Shown one piece after another: positions 55,310 through 64,000 of a DNA stretch of 64,000 bases (its first letter is position 1; every line of letters begins with the position of its first letter). Location: positions 105,903,001 through 105,967,000 of the forward strand of contig NC_092333.1 of the NCBI RefSeq assembly GCF_046630445.1, read 5' to 3'. The DNA is from Rutidosis leptorrhynchoides. Its lineage: Eukaryota; Streptophyta; Magnoliopsida; Asterales; Asteraceae. The translations under genes and the position numbers were made by a program. A model generated the notes under the pieces. It was not told the DNA's origin, searched no databases, and saw only the letters and a program-made list of their open reading frames with translations.

Positions 55310-55359
55310 CTTGAAGAGGACTCTGAATGTCTGGATGTGTGAGAACAAAGTCGCCTGAC
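55310..55359 (-). pseudogene. Short exon-like piece, unknown gene
   Basis: On minus, CGTAG precedes and AAG/GTAATT follows. The frame reads SGDFVLTHPDIQSPLQ. It is too short to identify. Confidence 0.35.
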
Positions 55360-55658
55360 CTACGATTTAAAGTGAACGCATTATATCACCGGAACCGACA
55401 CTTGTGCACAGTATGTTACTCTGTTGAATAAAGAACACAGATGTGTGAAACCATCTTACTCTCTCTTCGTATTGAACTCAGCAACGCATTCTTTTCTATG
55501 AGAAGACTATCGAGTTATACAACATGTCATATACAATGAATATATTTCACCAACATTAGGATTATCACTTATCTAAATAGGAGAATCATCTTCTTTGTTT
55601 GATGTTTGTGAATGATGTTTAAAGTTTGAATTTTTAAAATTAATAGCATACCCCATTA

Positions 55659-55790
55659 TTCATCGATCACAAATGGCTCTAGATCAACATAGGCACGAGG
55701 GACGTCCTTTCCAGCTCCAGCTTCACTCAAAAAGGTGTTGAACGCATCATCACGTCCTTAAACAGTTTTGTCAATTGGCCAGTTACCATC
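55659..55790 (-). pseudogene. Alpha-tubulin fragment
   Basis: On minus it reads DGNWPIDKTV, a stop, then [20 protein letters not shown] and [13 protein letters not shown] before a stop. Alpha-tubulin has DG-MPSDKTVGGGDDAFNTF, then [20 protein letters not shown] and TVIDE, around residues 45-72. The fragment carries one in-frame stop and has lost one codon (RAVF to RAY). It is an isolated, non-functional piece, flanked by other exon-like pieces on the same strand. Confidence 0.85.
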
Positions 55791-56225
55791 AAATCACCTA
55801 TAGGCGTTAGTAAAACGTCCAACATTAGCATGACTGCTTGCAATATACCTTGTAGATTGAAGATTTAACTAACTTGCTATAATCACCCTATAAAACAACT
55901 CAACTACATCACAACTCACAATTTTCGTGGAATAAATAATTTAAATATTAAATTTATCAAACTCTAAAATAATTTAAATTCATGGAAAACAGATAGCCCT
56001 AAAAAGACAAAAATATTAATTGAATCCACAATAAATCAATTTATGAATTTAAACATATTACTCAAAATACGAATCAAGATCTCTTCGTATGATGCATAAT
56101 ACGAATTAAGAGTATAGAAACGAATTAAGAAATCTTTAGATCCCATGAAATATAAACGTACCCACATCATCTTTGATAGACGATGCTTTGAATCAGGAAA
56201 TTTAATATTAAATATCATATATACC

Positions 56226-56330
56226 ATGGTTGTAGAATTCTTGAATTTGAAAGATTCAAGCTCTCTGAAGTTATCGCCTCCCGATTTCTCTCCTAAAATT
56301 GAGAGAGTGTTCCGTTTTTTTGTGAAGTAA
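56226..56330 (-). pseudogene. Possible first-exon remnant (leader plus ATG)
   Basis: On minus, a CT- and GA-rich stretch (GGAGAGAAATCGGGAGGCGA) leads to TTCTACAACCATG directly followed by GTATAT, a donor-like site. It lies upstream of the tubulin fragment on the same strand. Weak evidence. Confidence 0.3.
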
Positions 56331-56339
56331 CCTAACCCC

Positions 56340-57439
56340 GTATTTTCATTAGGCACGGTAGAGGGTTGTTTAGTAAACAAATAAAAGAAATGATAGAGAG
56401 AGAGAAATGTTGAGTGACATTTCAAATCAATGGTTGTTATTGGAAGATGATATTTAATCCAATGGTTGATTTTTTGCCATCTAAGCATTTTGAATACATG
56501 ATTAGCTAAAGTTAACTTTGTTATTATATATAATATAGATATAGATAGATAGATAGATTAGCTAACGTTAGCTTTGTTATTATATATAATATAGAATATA
56601 GATAGATTAGATATACATATATAGTAGAATTTATATAAATTAATAATATTGAGATTGGAATATTTTATTAATTTTAGCGAGGTATAATTATATTGATAAA
56701 TTAATAAATAATTAATTTGAAAAATTGTCTTATATTGGTGAACAACTCTTAGATTAATACATCATTTTCTAAATTAGATTATTCGTTCATTTTACCTATT
56801 TGAATAAAGCATAAACAAGAACCTTCTAAATTCTCATGTACTGTACGTACATTCACACATTAATGATAATAGATTCATGTTACTAGAATATCCTAAAATT
56901 GTAGAATATTTTATTAATTATTAATTTATAGTTTCGATGGACTAATATATTTAGATTGATATTTCAAAATAATTATTATCTTATTATTTTATTGATTGGG
57001 GTTCAATTTTGTACTGGTTCCAAGTTTGGACCGAACAAATTATTAATTTTAACGAGGTTATTAATTTACCGAGTACTAAATTATAGAGGTTCTACTGTAG
57101 ATGTTTGGTGGATCGCATATGAATAATAATATGTCATTGATGAAAATAATATAATATAATTTTTTTTTAAAGGTAAGTATTTGAAAACACTGATGGGGAA
57201 ATAACACACTCACCCAATCATTTTTCATGCACACACGCACTTTCGGGCGAAAATTCGAACCGCATTACGGCGACCTTATCCTTAAACCATCCTGAGAGGC
57301 AGGCGTAGCAGGTCGAAATCCTGAGATACGGGTCGGTAAAACCTCCACGGAGTATAAATTGGGTAAATACCCCAATTGTTAAGGAAGTGAAATCGAACAA
57401 AAAACTTTTCACCCTAATCTAACACACAAGGTGTTAAGC

Positions 57440-57443
<4 letters not shown>
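56340..57443. other. AT-rich intergenic with a short tandem duplication
   Basis: About 56500-56560 and 56558-56612 repeat GATTAGCTAA(A/C)GTTA(A/G)CTTTG followed by TTATTATATATAATATAGA. About 57175-57420 looks like an old repeat with TTCGAACCGCATTACGG, but I cannot classify it. Confidence 0.45.

Positions 57444-57501
<58 letters not shown>
57444..57501. repeat. (TA)n microsatellite
   Basis: About 58 bp of pure TA repeats. Confidence 0.95.
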
Positions 57502-57505
<4 letters not shown>

Positions 57506-57739
57506 TTATTGAGTTACTAATTAATTAATGAGTAGCTTTTATTTATGTATGATAGAAATAAGCCTAAGCGGTTTATTGTTCGAGATCTTTATTTGAGAGA
57601 AATTAACCTGAAGATGGAGTTTTGTTGATAGCTACTTAATCGGCAGGTTTAAGTTAGGGTTTTCACAAATGCTCAATGTAGAGAATGTACAAAAAGTACC
57701 AATTTATCTCGTCATTAAAAACGACTTTAACCAATTTAC

Positions 57740-57975
57740 GTATGACGGTAATCTTTTTGATATTTCTGTATAGGGTTGTTCTTTTGCTCGCATCAGTAAA
57801 TCAAGGTCTCAAAAAACTAAGATCGATAGGTCTTTATTAGTTTTGAATGCTATCCTTGATATTTTTTCTAACAATAGGGGTTGTATTTTATCAAATGTTT
57901 GATCGGATCATTATCCTATCATTCTTCGTAACAAAGTTTTATACTATTGTCTCATTACATTTAGTTGGGAGGATT
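57740..57975 (+). pseudogene. LINE endonuclease-domain remnant
   Basis: Plus-strand translation gives CSFARISKSRSQKTKIDRSL and LVLNAILDIF, a stop, then SDHYPIILRNK. Plant L1-type LINE endonucleases end with SKLDRFL and LSDHCPIIL in this spacing. Two stops lie within the short stretch, and nothing of the LINE reverse transcriptase is nearby. Confidence 0.65.
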
Positions 57976-58989
57976 GTGTTTACTTTCGCGACAAATACTC
58001 AATCCATCTAAACTTATATAAACAGGGTCGTCTCAATAATTTAAAGGCCCTAGACGAAAATAAAAATATGAGACGACCCGACCTAATCCATAAGGACGAA
58101 TACAATGACATATGGTTACATTACGAGGTATTTGACCTCTATATGATACATTTTACAAACATTGCATTCGTTTTTAAAAGACAAATTTTCATTACAACGA
58201 AAGTTGACAGGCATGCATACCATTTCATAAAATCCAACTATAAATGACCTAATCTGTCATTTACTTAATAATAATCTTTATTGAATTCAATGACTTGAAT
58301 GCAACGTCTTTTGAAATATGTCATGAATGACTCCAAGTATTATCTTTAAAATGAGCAAATGCACAGCGAAAGATTTTCTTAATACCAGAGAATAAAATGC
58401 TTTAAAGTGTCAACCAAAAGGTTGGTGAGTTTATTAGTTTATCTTAATCCATCAATTCCATATTTTTTAATAGACCACAAGATTTAAATTTCATTTCTCA
58501 TAAACATCATCTCGTATCAGGCATTTCGCACGGCATAGAGATAAAAATCATTCATATGGATTGAACACCTGGTAATCGACATTCACAAGATGCATAAGAA
58601 TATCCCCATCATTCCGGGACATCCTTCGGACATGATAAATTTCGAAGTACTAAAGCATCCGCAACAATGGATGGGGCTTGTTGGGCCCGATAGATATATC
58701 TTTAGGATTCGCGTCAATTAGGGTGTCTGTTCCCTAATTCTTAGATTACCAGACTAAAAGGGGCATATTCGATTTCTATCATTCAACCATATAATGTAGT
58801 TTCGATTACTTGTGTCTATTTCGTCAAACATTTATAAAAGCGCATGTATTCTCAGTCCCAAAAATATATATTACAAAAAAAAACATTTAAAAAGGGAGCA
58901 AATGAAACTCACAATACTGTATTTTGTAGTAAAATACATATGACGACATTGAACAATGCAAGGTTGGCCTCGGATTCACGAATCTATAT

Positions 58990-58992
<3 letters not shown>

Positions 58993-59076
<84 letters not shown>

Positions 59077-59145
59077 GTATATATATGTATATATGTATAT
59101 ATGTATATATGTATATATGTATATATATGTATATATGTATATATG

Positions 59146-59194
<49 letters not shown>

Positions 59195-59233
59195 ATATGT
59201 ATATATATGTATATATATGTATATATATGTATA

Positions 59234-59284
<51 letters not shown>

Positions 59285-59285
59285 G
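58993..59285. repeat. (TA)n with interspersed TATATG units
   Basis: Nearly 300 bp of TA repeats, the middle third broken by regularly spaced G (ATATATGT units). The open frames here, coding Tyr-Ile repeats, are artefacts. Confidence 0.95.
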
Positions 59286-59438
59286 TTGGTCAATATCTGT
59301 CTAACAATTTAGGTCGAGGCGTAGTGTATCACAATCCTAATGCTCGAGATCGATATGCAAAAGTCAACAAAAGTCAATTTGACTCAATATGGCTTTCAAA
59401 AACTATACATGTTTATTATATAACTTAAATATAGCCGT

Positions 59439-59466
59439 TTATATATATATATATATATAGGCCGGG

Positions 59467-59529
<63 letters not shown>
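59439..59529. repeat. (TA)n microsatellite with GGCCGGGGG break
   Basis: Two TA tracts are separated by AGGCCGGGGG at about 59459-59468. Confidence 0.95.
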
Positions 59530-59533
<4 letters not shown>

Positions 59534-59754
59534 TTTTATTATAATAAATAATGCAAATCATTTATTAATAAATAAAAATTTATATTAAAATTTATATATG
59601 ATAAAAAAATATACTTTTATATATCTCAAATAATAACATTTATTAAGTTCACTTAATATCATAAAAATATAGTGGTATGTATTACTAATGTAATTATATT
59701 ACGTGTGGTAAAAATATCTTTGTATCACATATTCATTTGATAAAATAATATTGA

Positions 59755-60338
59755 TAATAATAATAATAATAAATAAAAGTTGTATTATTTTATGATAATA
59801 ATAATATTAATTATAACAATATTTATATTTACTAATGACAATAATAATTTTGATAGTTAATAATAATCTTTTATAATAATACTAATGTCATAATAATAAT
59901 GTTACTAATAATGGTAAAAATATTATAATCATGTTAATGATAATAACAATGTTAATAATATTGTTGTTATTAATAATACTAATAATAATAAAAATGATAA
60001 TTTAAATGAAAATATAAGTTGTAAGATTTATAATAATATTTTCTAACAACCATGATAATTATAATAATAACGGTACTTTTTAATATTAACTGTAGTAATA
60101 ATAATTTTTTATATAAAAAATAATAATTCTAGCCAAAATGATAATCTTTAATAATAATAATACTAAAATGATTATAATAATGATATTTTATAATAACAAT
60201 GATATTTCTATTAAAAATGATAATTTTAATAAAAATGATGGTTTTAATATTAATGATACTTTTACTTTTAATAATAATAATGACGATAAAAATAATAAAA
60301 TGATAGTTTTGATAAAAATATATTAATTATTTATTATT

Positions 60339-60399
<61 letters not shown>

Positions 60400-60565
60400 T
60401 ATTGATTATTAGATAATAATAATAATAATAACGATAATAACGACGATAACGATAACGATAACGAAAACGAAAACGATAACGATAACGATAATAATAATAA
60501 TAATAATTAGATAATAATAATAACGACGATAATAACGATGATAGTAATAATAATAATAATCATTT
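59755..60565. repeat. AAT-rich low-complexity region with (TAA)n and (GATAAC)n
   Basis: ATAATAATA-type sequence throughout, a pure (TAA)n tract at about 60340-60396 and a GATAAC/GAAAAC run at about 60430-60495. Confidence 0.9.
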
Positions 60566-61065
60566 TTAATATTAATACTAAAATTCAGTTAACCATATCT
60601 TTTAATCCGTTCATCGAATTCACACGAGTTCTAAATGAAAAGTTCTTAATTTTTCGCCAGCTTTCCAACGATATGCATTTCATATACCTTATCTCAGTCA
60701 CAATGTAATAAATTTATAATTTATCATAAACTATCTAACGATAAAATTAAACATACAAGCATGCATAAACATATATACTAGAGCACTAATCAGGGATACA
60801 CTATTAATATATAAATAAATAAGATATGAGTGCTCACGTATCAATATTGAGATTCAATATTGCAGGAAAGTACGTAGACGCGACGGGGATGATAAATACT
60901 AATTTGACCTCACGAGCTATACCCCTGAACCATACCCATAACCTCCATAACTATAACTCATAACCTCCATAGCTTTGACTCATTCGAAAACCATTTTTGA
61001 AATCGTGTGGACATGACCTCGTCGTAGTATTTTATGTATAATACTAAGGATAATACTAATACTAC

Positions 61066-61067
61066 TA

Positions 61068-61130
<63 letters not shown>

Positions 61131-61132
61131 TA
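61066..61132. repeat. (TAA)n microsatellite
   Basis: About 65 bp of pure trinucleotide repeat, at the place of the (TAA)n tract in the LTR at 162-3066. Confidence 0.95.
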
Positions 61133-61225
61133 ATTATAATTATAAGAGAGATATAGAGTGATATGTATGTGTGTGTCGAATATCAGAATTGATCGAGCTT
61201 TATAATGTTTGCTGAATCCCAACAC

Positions 61226-61271
61226 CATGCGATCGCATGGATTTTCTTTGGTTTGGCCATGCGATCGCATG
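61226..61271. repeat. Paired 14-bp palindromes (32-bp spacing), copy 3
   Basis: CATGCGATCGCATG at 61226-61239 and 61258-61271. The 18 bp between them (GATTTTCTTTGGTTTGGC) differ from those in the other two LTRs, but the spacing is unchanged. Confidence 0.92.
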
Positions 61272-61672
61272 GCCAGCTGTACCTGGTCACAATGTTTAAC
61301 TTACTCTGCCGACACACGTTTTTATATATATAATATATTTAATTTATATAATTATTGAAATATTATATTTTATTTACATACGTAGTTAACTTATAAAATC
61401 AGTTCCACTGAGACGTACGTTGGAAAATGGTTTATGACTCCGTTCCGGTTTTTCAAATGAAGTTTCGTGCGCTTTAATAATTTGCATTTTATGTTTTGTG
61501 ACTCGTACCTTTGTCAAAATATAAGCTTATATTATTAATAAACTATATCACTAAAGATGTATCTTAATCATTTGGGTGTTTTGGTCATTTCCTTCTATAA
61601 ATCAACTTCTATTACTCATCAAATTATATTTAATTCAAAACGTTTTTATATCTAAGTTAATATTATATTTTG

Positions 61673-61675
<3 letters not shown>

Positions 61676-61763
<88 letters not shown>
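61676..61763. repeat. (TA)n microsatellite
   Basis: About 88 bp of pure TA repeats inside the solo LTR. Confidence 0.95.
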
Positions 61764-61764
<1 letters not shown>

Positions 61765-62712
61765 TTATTTAAAATATAAACTTGTACACATTATATATAT
61801 TTATCTAATAATTAATATAATATTTAGTTTTTCAAAACTAATTTATATTTCAAATTTCGTTTTATATAATTTAAACTTGTTTTAATGATAGAAATTATTA
61901 TATCAAATAATGTTTTTAATAATATGAAAACTAATTAAATTAAGTTACCAAGGGACATTAGTCAATCACTGTATAGCATGCTTTTGAAAATTAAACGGGA
62001 ATCTCCCCAACTTTTGACTAACTCTCGTTAAGTGACACATTATTCTTATATGCAAATCACTTTATAATTTTCCGAATACCGTTAAAAAGAAAGGTTTCCT
62101 AAATCAAAGTGGACCTCTCAACAGAGACTCGTAATCATACAATGTATCTGATAAATCAATCATTTGATATTATCTTCTAATTCTATCGATAACCATAATG
62201 AAACAAATACGTTCATGTAAAGTATCATACGTTTAATACCTTGTTAATATTCACAAGTCATTATATATACATATATCTGTATATACATATTCATATCCGA
62301 TTTAAATAATGGTTCGTGAATCGTCGGAATTTGGTCGAGGTTAAATGAATGTATGAACATAGTTTAAAATCTTTGAGATTCAACTTAACAAACTTTGCTT
62401 ATCGTGTCGGAATAATATAAAGATAAAGTTTAAATTTGGTCGAAAATTTCCGGGTTGTCACAAAATAGGCCCACATATACGTTAAATTTTTAACTACGCA
62501 TAAAAATAAACTCCAATTTATCTATTTATTTACTTACATTGTATTTAACTATTAAAAACATGGTTTTTAACTTTAATTGACAATTTTTTATTTGATTTAA
62601 TTAAATATATTGAGAAAAATATTTATATATTTAAAATTTTGAGCTCTTCTAATTTTAAACCACTAAGCGGTTGCCTATCATCTATATGCTCGAAGACACC
62701 TCTCTATATAAA

Positions 62713-63235
62713 GTAGAACATTATAACTTTTGATTGTACAATCTAATTAAATCATACTACAAACTTGCTTTCATAGGTATTAAGTTGTTACGTACTTTCA
62801 TCGATATTAATGACATTTAACATGCATATATTTAGTGATATTTTTTTCAAGAGAATGAATTCTATTTAAACGCATATAAATAAATATTTACTCATATCCG
62901 ATTCATTCTCATTTTACTCTTGAGACCCTTTCACTATCTTTGGTTTTGCTTCCTTGTTCTTTCCATCTTTAAAGGAAAAAGGGGACAGAAAATTGACATG
63001 AATACACTGAACATGTATTTGGAAGATTTCAATGTTGTTCCACCTACAATTTTTGACACATGTATATCTCATACGTGTGTTAAATTGGTCCCTTAATTTG
63101 TCGGGTCACAATGTTTCGCCATGGTACTCTCATTTGAAACTTTTCACATGATATTTTTACGGGTGTTGGATATTTTCACATGATATTTTTACATGTTAAT
63201 GGCAGATCGCGATATGTAGGTATTCATTTTGTAAT
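62713..63235. other. No recognised gene
   Basis: AT-rich intergenic DNA after the hAT element. No motif is seen. Confidence 0.3.
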
Positions 63236-64000
63236 CAGTGATGTAAGCAGAAATTTTTTTAGTAAAATACGAAGGTTTGTGGACAAAATACAGAGACTTT
63301 TGGGCAAAATACGGAGACTTTTGAGGCAAAATATGAAGAATTTTGAGAAAAAAAGAAAAAAAAAATCCATTGAGGGCAAAATCGAAAGATCCAAAATTTT
63401 TACACTGAAAACTAAAATCCATTTGGGTGGGCGCCGCACCACCATGCCCCCACATATTTCCGCCCATGTTTGTAATGAATGAGTAAAACCATGTAATCAT
63501 AAGATGGCGGGTGTGACTACGGGTCCAAAAGTGTACTCGTTATGTTGTAAATATGCACTCCAGTGGCGGAATTAAGATTTTTTTCACCAGGGGCAAAAAT
63601 TCATAAAACCGTAGCAATTTTTTTGGACAAAATATGGAGGTTTTCGGGCAAAAAATTGAGGTTTTTGGGCAAAATATGGAGGTTTTGAGGCAAAAAAAAT
63701 CCACCGGGAGCAAAGTCGAAAAACCCAAAATTTTTACACTGAAAAAACACTAGGGGCGGCCGCCCCCTTGCCGTATTTTCGCCACTGTAGTTGTTGCTGG
63801 TAAAACTCGATATGCTAATCCTTAGTACTCGTTATGTTGTAAATATGCACTCCAGTGGCGGAATTAAGATTTTTTTCACCAGGGGCAGAAAAATTCATAA
63901 AACCGTAGCAATTTTTTTTGGACAAAATATGGAGGTTTTCGGGCAAAAATTGAGGTTTTTGGGCAAAATTTGAAGGTTTTGGGGCAAAAGTTGGAGAATT
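63236..64000. repeat. hAT-like repeats, one diverged and two in tandem (292-bp period)
   Basis: 63561-63787 starts CAGTGGCGGAATTAAG and ends TTTTCGCCACTG, inverted ends of the hAT kind, around G/C-rich GGGGCGGCCGCCCCC. A second copy starts at 63853 and runs off the window. Both are preceded by the same TACTCGTTATGTTGTAAATA, so this is a tandem duplication, not two insertions. A third, diverged relative lies at about 63236-63470. All carry repeated GGNCAAAATATGGAGGTTTT words. Confidence 0.75.

Larger units (their letters stand above)
58069..62462 (-). mobile_element. Solo LTR of the non-autonomous family (4394 bp), target duplication AAATA
   Basis: It starts TGAGACGACCCGACC and ends GGGTTGTCACA on plus, matching the LTR at 6626-8357 end to end. 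AAATA lies on both sides (58064-58068 and 62463-62467). It is longer than the other copies because of expanded TA and TAA tracts. No internal region is present. Orientation is minus, as in the element at 162-8357. Confidence 0.9.
58023..62704. mobile_element. Non-autonomous hAT element (about 283 bp) interrupted by a solo LTR
   Basis: The left end is CAGGGTCGTCTC and the right end, as its complement, GAGAGGTGTCTTC. TATATAAA lies on both sides (58015-58022 and 62705-62712), the 8-bp duplication expected of hAT. Inside, GGCCCTAGACGAAAA on the left and ACCACTAAGCGGTTGCCT on the right are words often seen in such plant repeats. Removing the solo LTR and its 5-bp duplication leaves about 283 bp. 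Confidence 0.8.

Noticed and set aside
56036..56488. 150-codon minus-strand frame
   Set aside because: AT-rich, no domain or codon pattern that I recognise; the exon-like leader at 56226-56330 is the only suggestive part.
58844..59428. Long open frames of Tyr-Ile repeats on both strands
   Set aside because: They are readings of the (TA)n/(TATATG)n tract and have no coding meaning.

Overview
The window is plant nuclear DNA, most likely from a eudicot. The style of the LTR families (TGTGACAACCCGG / TGTAATGACCCGG termini, long AT-rich LTRs) reminds me of Asteraceae; that is an impression, not a test. It is AT-rich, full of (TA)n and (TAA)n tracts, and contains no complete host gene. Almost every recognisable segment is a transposable element, a piece of one, or a small captured or decayed gene fragment.

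Layout. 1-161: edge of an LTR. 162-8357: a non-autonomous LTR element on the minus strand with long LTRs. It has no reverse transcriptase or integrase, a family-specific ORF1, a captured poly(A)-binding-protein fragment, and an antisense 57-codon membrane-type ORF behind its own TATA box. 9489-10445: a decayed plus-strand Ty3/gypsy remnant, followed by a 0.67-kb tandem duplication. 12431-19561: a Tekay-type chromovirus on the minus strand, broken by in-frame stops and one frameshift. It is cut by a relative of the first element (19562-22716, plus). That is followed by a Tat-type gypsy element truncated at its 3' end (22717-27069, minus). Next is a Tork/Tnt1-type Ty1/copia element (27073-32290, plus), whose 3' LTR carries an unusual foldback insert.

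32291-35772 holds two inverted-repeat MITEs, one of them a head-to-head pair. 35778-41637 is an apparently intact Ty1/copia element on the minus strand with nearly identical LTRs and a perfect 5-bp target duplication. It is the best candidate in the window for a recently active element. 43118-43871 is a Mutator-like MITE. 44.3-46.6 kb holds tandem duplications. 48153-49062 is a SINE-like insertion with a 23/24-bp target duplication that was later hit by a Cassandra TRIM whose LTRs contain 5S rRNA-like sequence. 49.3-49.75 kb is a copia 3' remnant. 51140-53229 is a solo LTR with target duplication TTTAA. 53.9-56.3 kb holds scattered exon-like pieces, including an alpha-tubulin fragment. 57.7-58.0 kb is a LINE endonuclease remnant. 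58023-62704 is a small hAT element with a 4.4-kb solo LTR (same family as 162-3066) inside it. 63.2-64.0 kb holds tandem hAT-like repeats.

The most interesting structural signal crosses families. Four unrelated LTR or foldback sequences carry pairs or clusters of short palindromes spaced close to whole helical turns (21, 23, 23 and 32 bp). In one family the 32-bp spacing is kept in three copies while the sequence between the palindromes changed. The non-autonomous element with a captured PABP piece and an antisense mini-gene is the second point worth following.
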